64,000 nucleotides of DNA from Xylona heveae TC161 (GCF_001619985.1 NW_017264201.1:1116001-1180000); one strand, 5' to 3'; positions 10,796-23,600 are shown, counted from the first letter of the stretch. Numbers and translations: made by a program. Notes: a model not told the origin generated them from the letters alone.

Positions 10796-12460
10796 TTAAC
10801 CAAGGACATGGTTGACTACTTCCTTTGTCCGCTTGACAATTTCCTCAAGGTCCGATCTTGTTGATATATACGACGGAGCAATGATGATATGGTCACCATC
10901 TTTTCCGTCAGCAGTTCCATTTCCTGGCATCAAAGAGATACTATGTTCTGGCAAGATGCCAGTAGCATGCATCTTCCAAGCCACCTGCTTCGCTGCCGGG
11001 AAGGGTTTCTTGGTGGTTTTATCTTCTACGAATTCTAACTAATAGAAGATTACAAGTCAGAACCGACTGTCCTAGAAGGGGAAAAAAGGATATACCGTAT
11101 CAAGGACTTACACCCCAGAAAAAGCCACGACCACGGATGTTGCCAACGTTGGGATGATCACTCAATTCAGTCTCAAGCAATTCGCCGAGATAGGGCCCAA
11201 GCTCTTTGACATTGGCGACCAGGTTCTGCTCTTTGATGATAGATTGGACCTCATATGCAGTGGCACAAGCCAGCGGGTGCCCTTGATACGTCTGGCTGTG
11301 TGCAAAGACCTTTGTACCAGAATCTAAGACACCCACAACACGCTTGTTAAGAAGAAGAGCACCAATTGGGGCATAACCGCCGCCCAAACCTTTGGCAACA
11401 CTTTGAATATCGGGCACAACACCTTCCTGCTCCCATGCGTGAAGGCTGCCTGTGCGTCCAATTCCAGACATGACCTCGTCCATGAGGAGCAAGGCATTGT
11501 ATTTATCACAGACGGCCTTCATGGCCTTGAAATAGCCGGGAACAGGCGGGACACATCCAAGAGTCTGGTGGAAATAATTAGCATATTGGCCACGACTCTG
11601 CGTTTCGGGAAATGTCGCCACAACGGTACGGTTTGGGCAAGATTTGAAGAAACTTACGCCTCCAGAAACTGTTTCAGCAATGAATGCACACACAGTATTA
11701 GGCCCTACTCGCTGAAATTCCGCGTCGAGCTCCGCCGCCAGGCGTGTTACATACTCTTCTTCATTCTCCGACTCTTTCATGTCTCGGTAGGGATAGCAGG
11801 GCGACACATGAGACACGTTACTGCTAAGCATATCCGTATAGATTGCCTTGCGGGCGACATGGGATCCAGCGGCAAGCGCTCCCAGGGTATTACCGTGATA
11901 AGATTGCTTGCGCGCGATGAAACGGACACGCTCGGGCTGGGGCTGTGGCAGCTCCATGAAATATTGCCGCGCCATTTTTAATGCAGCTTCAATTGCCTCG
12001 GAACCTGGATTATATATGGTCAGCCGGTCTGCGCATGATCACGACATATGGCCAGACCATAGGATCCCGCACCTGAACTGACAATAAATGCTCGGCTCAG
12101 CTGGCCGTGCGTAGAATCGGTCAGAAACTTGGAAAGTTTCTCTGCCGGAGGAGTCGTGAAGAATTGGGTATAGCAATAGCACACACTGTCAAGCTCCTTG
12201 GCAATGGCTGCTTTTACTCGTGCATTGTTATGGCCAATACATGCGACTGCAGCACCACCAGTTGCGTCAAGAATCTGCCGGCCATCGTTGGTGTAAAGGT
12301 AATTGCCATCACCGTTGACAACGACTGGAGGCTTTTGTCCGAGGGAGCGGTAAAGCACGGAACTCAGGCTAGGATTGAGATTGTTGACAATGTCAATTTC
12401 ACCGACAGGAGTATCGACAGGAGTATCGACAGGGGTATCGACGTATGCTGAAGGCGACAT
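10796..12460 (-). CDS. Class III (PLP-dependent) aminotransferase
   Basis: Exons on the minus strand: 12460-12073, 12004-11658, 11564-11112, 11038-10796; 476 aa. It is a fold-type I omega-aminotransferase. The PLP-lysine motif is SVAKGLGGGYAPIG, the cofactor aspartate lies in LLMDEVMSGIGRTG, and SGSEAIEAALKMAR and YHGNTLGA are typical of this subgroup. The fungal subgroup is often annotated as acetylornithine- or omega-amino acid:pyruvate-type; the substrate cannot be read from sequence. No mitochondrial leader is evident. The N-terminus contains a DTPV tetrapeptide repeated three times, from a 12-bp tandem repeat. There is no clear functional partner next door. Confidence 0.92.
12408..12445. 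repeat. 12-bp coding tandem repeat (DTPV x3)
   Basis: Three copies of a GTATCGACAGGA-like 12-mer lie near the start of the aminotransferase reading frame. They encode (DTPV)3 before the conserved region begins. Copy number is likely variable between strains, an inference from the near-identity of the units. Confidence 0.75.
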
Positions 12461-13761
12461 AATTGTAACAAACCGGTACAGACGACCTGTGCCCTCAAGC
12501 GTCCAGAAAGAAGATAAATTGCGAGGTTATAGAAATGAACTCGAAGGAAGAAAGAAATGCTGATGGTAGATGTGTTTTGTTTTCGGACGTGTTCTTCCTT
12601 TTCCATATATATATTCGGTGTTTGAACCCCGTTATCGTCTTCCAAGGCCTACGATATCTTTGAGCTAGCAGCCTAGTGTATGCAATGCCCAGTCCCACTA
12701 TCCCATTATCATCCTCTTAAGGGTTGGAGAGTCTCGACAGCTTGCCGACCTCAACTGATCCAAGATTGATTCACATCCAACCCTTGACCGTTTCTCATTC
12801 TACTTTCCATAAGAAGTAGGGCTTTCCCGAGCAAATACAGATCCTCCCGTTATCTGCGTTATCCACTAACAGTATAACTGCATACAAAGTGGGTGTCATA
12901 GCAATGTAAACGCCCTAAAGACATCCCTGAGGAGGGGGGAGGGGGTTTGGGGTCGGAATCTTACCACGGCCATAGGATCGGCGAAAGATATCAATATCCC
13001 CTGTCAAAAGTAAAGCCGTCAACCCGGCCCGGTGACCCTTTCTTACTCTCCGAGTGTGACTTTCCGGAGATCCCTGACATTCCTGACAACAGACATTTGT
13101 CTCCTTTTACTTTCCATAAACAGGTTAGGGCCAAGTATTAGGGTTATCTTAGTTTCACATGCATCAGATAAAGCATTTACTTATCGAGTAGACCCCTCAC
13201 TAAGCCCATTGTGGAATGTAAAATGAGACTTTCAGAGAAATGACGGAAAAACCACACTTCAGGCTCTCAAAGCTCTCATGAATGATTGTTTGATGAAACT
13301 ATTTTATTAAACCTATCAATGACATGCATTTCCTAGTTTTCTGTTCGTGAGTATAGCGGGAGGCTAGTTGATCTTCATATTCATTGTCAACGGGGGCCAG
13401 CGGAGGGTCTGCTGTAGGTTATGCTGACCGTGACACGTTGAACTTGCGGTGGATTTTATTAATAGTCAGATATGCAATGTGATGTTCAGGCTGTATTTTC
13501 CTTGAGATAAAGTGAAAATTAAAATAAATAACATAAAGTCTTTATCATTAGATATAAATAGAGGGGTTTTTGGACCTGAGACCATGGACAACCTCTTATA
13601 CAATAAAAATGCCGAAAAGTAAAAATTCAACTCGACATATAGGCTAAAATATATAGTAATGACTGAATTTCAGTACAATCAGAAAGCATATTGGTATGCA
13701 AACAGGTCACAACTTAGGTATAGATCCTCCTTTTGAAGCATATTGCCAGTGGATTGCCGGC
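12461..13761. other. Intergenic region, AT-rich in part
   Basis: A 1.3-kb stretch with the aminotransferase promoter on its left and the 3' flank of the viroplasmin-fold gene on its right. The part at 13490-13680 is AT-rich. Short open frames (for example 12947-13226) show no family signature. Confidence 0.55.
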
Positions 13762-14363
13762 TTAGAGATCAAGTCCTCGCATAGAAGAAATGACACCGTC
13801 AAGCTTGCTTTCATCACTAGCTTTCTGCCGCCGCCGCGTTTCATCGACATGAAATTTCCGTATTTTATATGTCTTATTGAAATGCTCTGCCTCTTCCCTG
13901 GACCCAACACGTACGTGGCATGCACCAGAAAATCTTTTCACCTGCATCTCTGCATCGGGCCTATCTCAAGTTAGCCGTCAGCTCTTCCATCCGATACATT
14001 CTCCTTACCACGAATTCGGATAAACGCCGGGCTCTCGTCCTTCGGAAACAGCATGAAAAGGTCCTTCGGACTTGAAAATAGGTGTTGTGATCATGGATTT
14101 ATCGTCTATATCCATGTAATATGGTGGGCTCACGCCTTTGAGTTGCATCCACTTCTCCGCTTCCTCAAGGGTCGTGAATGCTTTGTGGCAATTCCCTTTG
14201 CAGCCAGTCACCAAAGGACTTGCTTTTGCCCTATAGTCAAGACATGACTTCAGCTATGGTGTGAGAATTTCCTGAACCGCTCACATACATACCAACTGTC
14301 AAAGATTCCAGGGGCCGGTTCACATTGCCCTCTGTAAACAGCATAGAATTTTTTCTTTGTCAT
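13762..14363 (-). CDS. Small protein with two tandem RNase H1 N-terminal (viroplasmin-fold) domains
   Basis: Exons on the minus strand: 14363-14293, 14230-14009, 13960-13762, 163 aa. Domain 1 (residues about 5-58) reads KKFYAVYRGQ, then PGIFDSW, then KAFTTLEEAEKWM. Domain 2 (about 90-132) reads FHAVSEGREPGVYPNSW, then AEMQVKRFSGACHV and SREEAEHFNK. This is the YAV-x-GR-x-PGIY-x-W ... F-x-T-x-EEA pattern of the domain that binds RNA/DNA hybrids in eukaryotic RNase H1. Both introns interrupt the same Trp codon position of each domain, which supports internal duplication. There is no RNase H catalytic domain. The C-terminal tail of about 30 residues is basic. Its function is unknown; hybrid or dsRNA binding is inference. 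Confidence 0.8.
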
Positions 14364-15725
14364 TGTTGCCAAATCTAAATGTTCCAGCAGTCATCTTGCA
14401 AGTATGCTTGGAATTTCACCAATTATATATATTCGGCACACCCACTTGTCAGCGCAGGACTGGTGCTAATAGCAAATACACACTGGTCGATCCGTCGATG
14501 AACGAGTGACCCGTGTCAGATTTGCTGACTGCATGATTGCTCAAAAGCCAGAACCGCCAAGACGTCCTTTGATGTCGCTCTCTGCGCTCAGGAGGGTTCG
14601 AAATATTGGTGGTGTGGCTGCGGAGGTTAGGAAGCGGGTGATATACACTCCTACAGCGAAAGCCTTCATTTGTGGAGGTTGAAATGCTGTGCCTCATGCC
14701 CTGAACGGCATTTAGGCTGCCCCAAAAACAAAGCTGAGAGTTTAATTATTCGTGGGTGTAGTAGGGAGGGCGAGCATAGTCTGTATCAACTCTGGAATTT
14801 TGCATGGTTTATCCGAAATCCGCGATTGTGACTGGTCCATGCCCTTCAAGCCACAGCCTCATCAACGCGATATGAAGAATCACACAGGGACGCGGTTGGG
14901 CGCTTGCGTATACAGTTTGGTTTTCTATCGATGCTTTTTCCAAGATAAAACGTGCAACTGTGTTTCCTTTCTCTGGCTGGACTTCGCCCTCCCTCCCTCC
15001 CTCCCTCCCTCCACCACACCAATAATGCTGCCAGGTTGCTGACAGGGATATGCGGGTGGTACATTTTCCTCCACCTGACTGTTGTGCCGCTTTCATGGCT
15101 GAGAGTCTCTTCAGACTAAACACCAATCAGACAGGTTGTCCATATCGTTTCTTCCTCTATAGTGTGAGTCATGCTTTTGCACACATCCTCTTCTCGGTGG
15201 AAAGAGCACTTAGCAACCCAATCATGCAAATGCCAGCTTCGAGGCACAACAAGCAATCGCAACGGTATCCCCTTAGGTCACTCCCTGCGGTATCTATAAT
15301 ACCTTGGGGCTTGAGCCAATCGTCAGCTTTTGAGCTCTAGCTAAGCTCTCGCTTTCGGGCCGCTTTAGGAGCGGGACCATGGCAACTATTATACGTAGTT
15401 AAAGTAACTATAGTTAGTAGGTGATCGGGGGCGAGAATCGAGGAGGCTGAGGAAAGCTAGCGTCAGCGTTCGGCTGGATCAAGTGTGTAACAGAGACCGT
15501 TTCCCTTCTGGAATACCTCCTGCTGTGCCTTCTTCCCTCTGCTTCTTTGACCTGCACAGTCGCATGAGTCTAAGCATGACACGTCAGGTATTGTGGAAAA
15601 ACAATTCTTTTGCTCGCCCTTTGTGCCTGGTGGACCTTGCACCCTTCAGGTCAATTTGCACAGATAGACGCCAATGTTTCGGCTACCGATTGAATCCAAT
15701 GCAGCGACCTGGTCATTGCGCACAA
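14364..15725. other. Intergenic region with CCCT microsatellite
   Basis: About 1.36 kb between divergent genes (viroplasmin-fold gene on the left, kinase-like gene on the right). It has a CCCT tandem run near 14988-15013. Open frames here (such as 15483-15785) look non-coding. A start for the kinase gene further upstream than modelled cannot be excluded. Confidence 0.5.
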
Positions 15726-17435
15726 ATGTCTACCAACCGTGAGATGGATGCGAGCTCAGAATATCGTGAACATCCATCCCCATAACATCAATGATTGCCA
15801 TAATAGCTCACATTCGTAGATACAAAACCTGATCCTGTCAATTACACGAGTGGCCGGTGGCTTCGTGGCGATAAGCTGCAGCGAGATGCTCGCCATATAA
15901 AGTTTGATTTCGACGCGCTCTGCCGCAGAGTTATTGAACTATGTCCCGGAGCAGAATTGATCGCGAGTTATGTTAAAATGGAAGGAGGATTCAACCGAGT
16001 TTTTATTTTTACCATGGATAATTCCAAGCAGATCGTAGCCAGGCTTCCATTTGTACCGGCTGGACCGCCCACGCTCGTCACAGCATCTGAGGTTGCCACG
16101 ATTAAGTATTGTAAATTGGCACCCAGAGTCTATGGAATGGCAGGACAGCTGATCAAATGATTCAGTACAAACCAGGACCAGCATCCCTGTACCAAGCATC
16201 CTTGACTGGAGCAACGATGCTCGCAATCGCATTGGTGCCGAATACATCATCATGGAACATGCTGTCGGTGTTCAATTGCACAAGATATGGCCCGCTATGG
16301 CTGACGATCAGCAAGTCAGATGCATAGATGCTATCTATCGGAAGCTCAAAGAAGTGGTTGACATGGATTTTCCAGCTTTTGGGTGCCTATATTTTGCTGA
16401 TACCCCGCTTGATCCTGCCTCCAAGATCTTCCTGGACGAGGACTTCTGTATCGGGCCCCATTGCGGACCTCGCTATTGGGACTGCAATGTTGGCGAGCCT
16501 CGATATTACCATCGCACGAGACCCAATCGTGGGCCATGTACGTTTCGCGCGGACTTTCGACTCCTGAGACTTGAGAGTCTACTTACAAGTTCAACTTAGG
16601 GACCAATCTTAATGCATATTGCGACGGTCTCATCGATGCTGGTCTTTCAAGGATTCCTTTGATCGATTCTGAGACCGAGAAGCAACCACTATATCAGGGA
16701 TCTGTTCGAACGCACAATACCCTGCTGGAGTGTGGCCGCGCCGTGCTCAAACAAATGTCAGCCGATCCTCGGATTCAGGACGCTGCTACACCGGTGTTAT
16801 TCCATCCAGATCTCCACAAGCGGAACATATTTGTTTCGGAGGAGGATCCCGCAGAACTGACAGCTATACTTGATTGGCAAGCCGGTAGTATCGAGCCAGC
16901 TTTTTGGTATGCGGATGAGGTACCAGATTTTGCAACGCCGGTTGATCCGGACCACGACCTATGTACCAGGGCTTTCAATCTTTGCTCGCAATTTCTGACA
17001 CCGAAGCTTTCCGGCCCTCGTTCGATGGATGAAAATTTATTTCGACCATTTCGCTACAGCTACCGGACGTGGAAGGATGGCGCCGTGGCTCTACGCCATG
17101 AACTGATCGAAACGTCTCGTCACTGGACGGAGTTAGGTTTTGTGGGTACATGCGCATATGCCAAACCTACTCTGGAGGAATTGTCCGTTCATCAAAAGGA
17201 GTACAGGTACTTTGAGGCGGCGCAAAATCTGAGACGTGATCTGTCAAGCTTGCTTGACATCGCATCTGATGGATGGGTTCCTCTCGAGAACTGGGAGGCA
17301 ACCAAATCAGCACAGAAGGACACGTTCATCGGGATCCTCCATGCTGTATCAACGAACGAGCCTTCGGGCGATGATGAGCCGATTCAAACCGAACAGGACC
17401 TAAAGTCCATCTGGCCATTCGACCTAGACGATTGA
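15726..17435 (+). CDS. Aminoglycoside phosphotransferase (APH/AIM9-like) family kinase
   Basis: Exons 15726-15738, 15820-16110, 16166-16537, 16600-17435; 503 aa. The kinase-like fold is shown by the N-lobe (GGFNRVFIFTMDN, IVARLPF), the catalytic loop HPDLHKRNIFV (HxDxxxxN pattern) and the following metal site ILDWQAG. Fungi carry many copies of this family, with largely unknown substrates; some resemble the mitochondrial protein Aim9. The first exon is the least certain part: ATG at 15726 with donor GTGAGA joins in frame to YTSGRWL, a common family start, but other starts are possible. The other introns restore continuous family sequence (KYLQTRTSIPVPSILDW; NRGPWTNLNAY). Confidence 0.82.
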
Positions 17436-18305
17436 CTTCCTGCCGTAATATAGGTGGCAGTGGCGGCGGCAATAACAGACTTTCAAACCTGGCAGGACCA
17501 CCAAGGAAGGCCGGGAAAGAAGACAAACATGAACAAATCAGTTGACATTTGGAGTGATCCGATTCTAGTCCAGATGTCGTGAACAAAACACTTTTTGTGT
17601 CTTTGCATGGAGCATCCCCCAGACACGCCAAGCCCGATAATTACGACGAAGCCGATGAAACCTTTGATTGAGTGACATATCGGGGAACTTTTAGTATTTA
17701 CTGAAAGTAGTTGCTCAGTCGCCCCTGAACTCATCGAAGCACACATTTTTGAAGACCTTGAGCAGTCCTTGGAGGCAGAAGCCTATGTGATCTTTGCCAC
17801 AATCCATCCAATTGTACGAATTCTCCGCTGAAGACGGGGCAATTTAGCTAAATCAGTGGTACAGCCAGAGTAGACCCAGAGGGCCAGAATGGAGTGGGAG
17901 TAGTTAATTAGAGATAAAATAGGTAGGGGTGTAGCTTAGAAATGAGGGTATCAATCCTTGTAAAGGAATTTGATGGTGAGCACAAGCTTAGACACTCGTT
18001 CTACTATACCAAGATCTCATTTTCACAGTCATGTTGGTTCTATATAGTAAATCACCAGAATAACCATTTGAATATAATTCTTATTATTGGTTTATATTCA
18101 GGCAGCATCATTAAGTAGATCTTAGATTACAGACATTGGCCAGAGTCATTGATAGATTCTGTTCAGATCTGGGTACTCATCCCCAATTCTCTCCCGGCCG
18201 GGTTCAAGGAACTCGTCATTGGCTCAGTCTCTCGGGAACAAGAAAAGGCGTAGAGACATGAGAAATAGTATGTGGATAGACATGTGATTGAATGCACATT
18301 CAGTG
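17436..18305. other. Intergenic region between convergent genes
   Basis: These 870 bp hold the 3' flanks of the kinase-like gene and the Zn2Cys6 gene. The sequence is AT-rich after 17880. No gene, RNA or repeat could be supported. Confidence 0.55.
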
Positions 18306-19938
18306 CTACATGATGAGAGCCTGGCTTGGCCCGCCAAGTAGACTAGTCCACCGAATAGCTGATTTCAAATTCCATATTTTCTGGATTTGCTCGATTCCCT
18401 TCAAGATGTTCGGAGCTCCGGTTCTGCCATGCAATGCCTTTAGTCTATTCATCCAATAGACTCGATGATCCGCTGTAGAGCTCTCCGCTGCAACGACAAA
18501 GTAGGACCACCCCAAGAGGTGATGACCAGTGATGTCGCCGTACCTATCGACTTTTTCGCTCAACGTTTTGCAGCGCTCTATCAAAGGTGCTGTTTCGTGT
18601 ACCATTGGATTGTACGTTGCCCGCTGCACGTATATTTTACAAGCCAGCGCAATGAGCTCGTACAGGTTAGCCACCAGCTCTTGATGTTCTGGGTGAAGCC
18701 GCAGGCAGAATCGCAGAAACTCGAAGCATCGCTCGCCGTAGGTAAGCAGAAATTGGGCGCCGTATGTCTCGTCGAAAAGCGCTTCCGCGAAGAGCCTGAC
18801 CCTGTGTGAAACCTGTTAATTGGAAGTTATCCCCTATCTCCCTCCCCCGCCTCTCATCCTGCATTGTTATGGTAAATACCTTAAAATCTGGATCTTAAGA
18901 AATTCACCCAGTTGGGAGTATGGATACTCGAACACGAACCCGTCTTTGGCGGCATTGAGCAATGTTCGCAGCGATCCGTATACCAGCTTGAAATCATCGC
19001 TTCCTGAAATGATTTCTCGCAGATGCAGCAGTAAAAGCGCAACGATACTGGATTGGTCTGTGTAGGGAGGCCGGTGGTGTGATCGTATGATAAGGTCCCG
19101 GATGAGCTCACTGTATGTGTCTGAGGTCGTCTCGAGCGTGCATTGGTGTCCGAACCGCGAAGACATGTGCTGAGTCGATACCACTGAGATTACCTTGCAT
19201 ACTAGCGGATCCGTCTCCGCCAGCGGTAGGATGAGGTCGCGGTATCCGTTGAAGCCTCTGTCGATGACGGCCGTCGCGGGGGCAACATGGATGGAGACTA
19301 GTTGTTATCATTAATATACTACAAACGGAACACACTGGCCAAGAATGAGTTAGGAGAAGAACTTGCAGTAGTGAAGCAGATATCGCGTGGCGCGATCGAC
19401 GTTATCAAGCTCTGGATCGATTTGAGGTTGTTGTTGTTGTTGTTGTCGCGCTCTTTGTGTTATCAAAGATTGAGAACCGTCTTGCTCATCGCTTTCTCTT
19501 TCTCTTTCTCTTTCCCTTTCCCTTCCAGAATCGGCCTCGACCTCGGATTCCTCGGACGATCCAGCCGCCAGAGACATACAATTGTGAGGACTCCGAACAT
19601 ACGACAACAAGACCCCCGGCTCTCTCTTCCCAACCAGCTTCCCTCGGGATGCTAGGCCGTCATTGAATCGATATCTGATGCCCAGCCCGGTACAATTGAT
19701 CCCCCGCGCCGAGCATTTTCCGCATACCGGCTCCAGACGATCACAGTCGATCCGGCGCCTGGAGCACTCATAACACCCTGTTCAACAGCAAATATTATTT
19801 GATCTTGCATCTCCCACTTGATCATCGTTTCAAAAAGATCTTGAAGCGGCTGCTATTTACCTTACCTTTCACCCGGCCCCGCCTGCGAGGTACTTTTTTG
19901 ATATGCTGTGAAGCGTTCGGCTTTGTTATTCTTGTCAT
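18306..19938 (-). CDS. Zn2Cys6 fungal transcription factor, 465 aa
   Basis: Exons on the minus strand: 19938-19866, 19777-19367, 19297-18880, 18801-18306. The binuclear zinc cluster spans residues 26-53 with spacing C-x2-C-x6-C-x6-C-x2-C-x6-C, preceded by a basic stretch (VPRRRGRVK). The block GLGIRYRFNDG and SRGKL is typical of one fungal-specific subgroup. The rest matches the fungal transcription factor domain (STQHMSSRFG, LLLLHLREIISGS, VRLFAEALFDETYG). The linker has an Arg-Glu dipeptide run (about 110-119) and six Gln (136-141). The second intron appears to use a GC donor (GCAAGT). At 465 aa it is slightly short for the class. The target genes are unknown; the kinase-like gene lies next to it, tail to tail. 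Confidence 0.88.
19489..19526. repeat. Coding (TTTCTC)n microsatellite, Arg-Glu repeat
   Basis: Repeats of CTTTCT on the plus strand encode RERERERERE in the Zn2Cys6 protein on the minus strand. A separate GTT run at 19429-19447 encodes poly-Gln. Both lie in the linker after the zinc cluster. Confidence 0.75.
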
Positions 19939-20633
19939 TAATCTATGCCGGGGATTATGACAGAATTCATTAAACTAGTAAATCCGGGACAAGTATTAAA
20001 AATTGGAGAGAATAAGAGGGAGTACACTTTCTCAGTGTAACTCTGTATAAGGTGCTTATCAACCCTCACAAGACATGGGATAGTTATTCCCGGGTATTTT
20101 CTGGTTATCTCCGCCCAGCAGCGGAGCTAAGTGATAGCGCCTGTAGCTCTCCCGAATGTAACTGTCAGACCTGTCAGTTAGGCTTAGGGCCGAGCTTACG
20201 CTAACCGTATCGAAGTATTGGAAGCAAGCTGCTCCGCGCGGGCGGCTTCTACCAAGTTATTGTCCCCGGGCTATTATTAAAATAAGGATCCCGTACGGAG
20301 GTATATATTTGGAGAATTTCAATAATATAGTACGTACGACCATAGACTGAGGAGAACTGGGCATCCCGTCCGCTCTGCCATACATAAGCCTCAGATCGGC
20401 GGACTAGTAGTTGGGTCGGTGACGACCAGCGAATCCCCGCTGTTGTACGTTATTTTTCTCCCTCTTCTATTTATTTATTTTTCTTTTCTTTTTTTGGTGG
20501 GTAGAAGGAAAGTGATCAATTTTTGTCACAGAATGTATTTTCACTGATAATTTTCAACTCATTATGATAATGAAATGGTGGAGATAAGAAATTCCATTTC
20601 CTATATACAATGTTCGTATACAACGTAAAAGTC
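19939..20633. other. Intergenic region upstream of Zn2Cys6 gene
   Basis: These 695 bp hold the promoter of the Zn2Cys6 gene and the 3' flank of POP1. A small hairpin CTCCGC...GCGGAG lies near 20108-20126. No gene was supported. Confidence 0.5.
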
Positions 20634-23600
20634 TCAAATTAATTCCCACCGGGCTAAACGGCCAATACCATGTCCTGCTTCACGAACGATACATAGCGTC
20701 CCTGGCGCACTTCCAGGTGGGCCACCATGCTGAGAACCATCAAGAAGATTTCCAAGAGAAAGACATCCAATGGACGTTGCGCGGCCTTGTCCGAGGTTGA
20801 AATTTCCCGTCGTCACAAACCCGATGAGATCCTCTGCGTCAGGAACAACAGGATAGTCAGCGTCGCCGGCCTGGGGGACAAACTCGCTGCCACTTCTTCG
20901 CTGTTGTGCAGAAGGGACGCCGTTGAGAAGCGACGCGGCAAGCTCTTGCCGGCGGAGTATATGAGATGAATGCGATGTATTATCTTTTTCAGTTGGTTTA
21001 GGGCCTTTATTCTGCTTTCTGCGACTACGCGCTGAAGGGTTAGACGGGTCGAGAGAGAGCCATTTCGCGCGCAACGCAGGGTTATTCGAGGGTAGACGAT
21101 AGATGCGTGCGCAAGACGTCGGGACACCGCGGGCCAAGAGATTGATTCTGACGGTGCAAAGCGCGGCTCTGAGAAAAGAAGAATCATCGCGGGAAGCAGT
21201 GTCCACTCCGAGATCATGCAGTGCCTGAGGAAGCTGCGTCCGCTTTGAAAGAATCTGCTGAGTCACAGCAAGTGGGAGGTGGATCATGCCGTGTGGTAGC
21301 AGCAGAGACGGAGAAACTCCTGACGTGGAGCTCGGGGGATCGTGTTCTTTGATCGGTGGAGGAGGCACGCACGCGGCGGCGGCGGCGGCGTCGGCGTCTT
21401 GCATTTCAACGTCGTTTGAAGAAGACTTGGCCAGTGAATGTGCGGGCTTTTCGTCAGAAGAAGAAGAAGTAGTCTTCTGCTCCTTTGAATCGGAGTTGAA
21501 TTTGGCATTGAACAGGACTTCCCAATCGCAAGCCCATCCATCGCCGATTTCTCCTTTTCGGCCTTGGCCCAGATCCAAGCTGGTCCATTCAATTCTCTTC
21601 CCTTTGGGCCGGCGCGTCCAGTCGTCCTTTCGTTTTGCTCGTTCTTGCAGCTCCCATTCCCAACCTGCGCGAGTGCCGGGGTAATCTCCGGGAAACCAGG
21701 GACTGGAAGATTCAAAAGCCACTTGTCGTAATTCATTGAGGCCGCCGAATCTGACATTTCCACCTGATGATAAAGGGTAGTACATGAGCGAGTACCATAC
21801 GGGCAGAACGCATTTCCAGGGCAACAGGACAGTCCATGTGCTTTGCACGGAAGATCTGTTGCGCGAAGGGTAAATGATAATAGGTATACGAGGATCCTTT
21901 GGAAGGGCCTCCGGGTATTGTCCCGGCAGAGCAAGAGCTTTTCGTCTATTGATCGCTTTCTGGCTGGGAAGTTGGCGTGATGCTGTGAGACGAGCGGTGC
22001 GATCGAAAAGTGTGGGCGAAGCCTGGGAATTGTCCGGCGGCCAAGATGCCATTATGCGCAGGAGCTCATAATCTGCGGTACATTCTGATCCTGGCTTGGA
22101 GACGGTTCGTGGAGGATGGTGCAGGCGGGGATCGGAGATGTTGAAGCCGAGGAGAACACAAGATGGGAGGGCGGCGGGATTTGTCAGGCCATTCAAGGCG
22201 AGCCATGTGTGTTCAGGGCTACCAGACGTGTATGCTCCTCCTTCTTGAGCCTGAGAAGGCTTGAGCGTCCCAAGAAGCGCCTCCGTGGAGGCAGGACCTG
22301 TGATCTCAATACTGCCAATCTCGAAGCGCAGATCCTCGACGGAGATTTGCGGCCGTTGCGTCTTGGCTATTGCGACAAGCTCGTCCCATAGTTGCAGAAA
22401 TGCCGAAGGCTGTACTCTGATGAAGATTCTTCTCTTCAAAGGCGACTTTGAAGACCTTTCTGTGGCCATTTCACTGGTGGGGTTTCTAGCGCACCACATG
22501 ATTGTCACCGACGCAATCGCGTCGCAGGGACAGGCATTGCTTTTATAGACCCAGCCTTCCCAGGTCCTGGAACCATTACGCCATTTGATCCCCTTTTTCT
22601 CCCACAAGCCGTGACTTTCTGCTGTTTGTCCCACGCCAAGCTTCTTGAGCATGCCCTCAAGGCTCGTTTCGGTTCCCTCGAGCCCAATCGTGGACATGTA
22701 ACTCATGTCCCATGCCACTGCGCCTCGAGCAGTGCTAGCTCGATGAGTCGGACGATAACTCTTCTCAGACGGTCTCAGCGGAATTGCGAACCTCCAGAGC
22801 GGGTATCTTGGTTCCGTTAAATGGGCGCGTTTGGTGTGAAATATGTGTGTAGGTAGCCAGGTCTTATGAATTTGCCGTTTACGGTATTTGGAAACTGGTT
22901 TGGGCGGCGCTTTCAGCGTGTTGCGTTTGATTTTGGGAAGTTGTAGTCGCACAGTGTTGGCGCGATCCAATGACTGCTCATCATCTCGTGTTTGCGATGC
23001 CTCCTTTTGAACCTTTGCCTTCTCGCCAAGTCTCTGTAGTCTGCTTGCGATATTTTGCCGCAGCCGCATGTGGTGAGTAAGCTCTCGTCGCCGGGCTGTC
23101 ACGGTGGGTGTATTATCCTCTGCCATCTAGATTTTGTTGACCGGTCAGCGCATAAACTTGTAATAGATGCCACGGATACCATAGACCAAACATAAGCCGT
23201 CTGATAGAATGCAAATACACTTACTTCCCGCCCAGCCCTCCGTCTTAACCTCTTCGGCACCCTCTTCACATTGTGACTTGCAGTCCTCCTCCTTAGATTT
23301 CGTGGGACTTGCTGGAAAGCTCGGGTGGTCAAGGCTCCCTTTGCGCGGCCCATACTATCCTCGAGCGCGCGGATTTCGAACTCCCGCGCCCGTACAAATC
23401 TATCCACATCCAATTCGCCATTCCCATTGAGAGCTTTATCAGATGTTTGAGCAGCAATAGCACGGGCATCTTGCGATTTTGCTCGTCTCCGTGACTTAAA
23501 GTTGGAGTTTTGATTTGGTCTGGCATTGGCACCGGGTTTGTTATTCCGCTGTATATCCTTCCCTTGTTGGCCTTTGTTGCCCATAAATTTTGCCCTTTTG

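Noticed and set aside
15483-15785. Open frame as a longer N-terminus of the kinase-like protein
   Set aside because: The translated sequence has no family similarity and the ATG at 15726 within it gives a better start; kept only as a caveat.
10796-19938. Secondary-metabolite cluster (aminotransferase, kinase-like protein, Zn2Cys6 regulator)
   Set aside because: No synthase (PKS, NRPS, terpene cyclase), oxidase or transporter lies among them; the genes are spaced and interrupted by an unrelated small gene.
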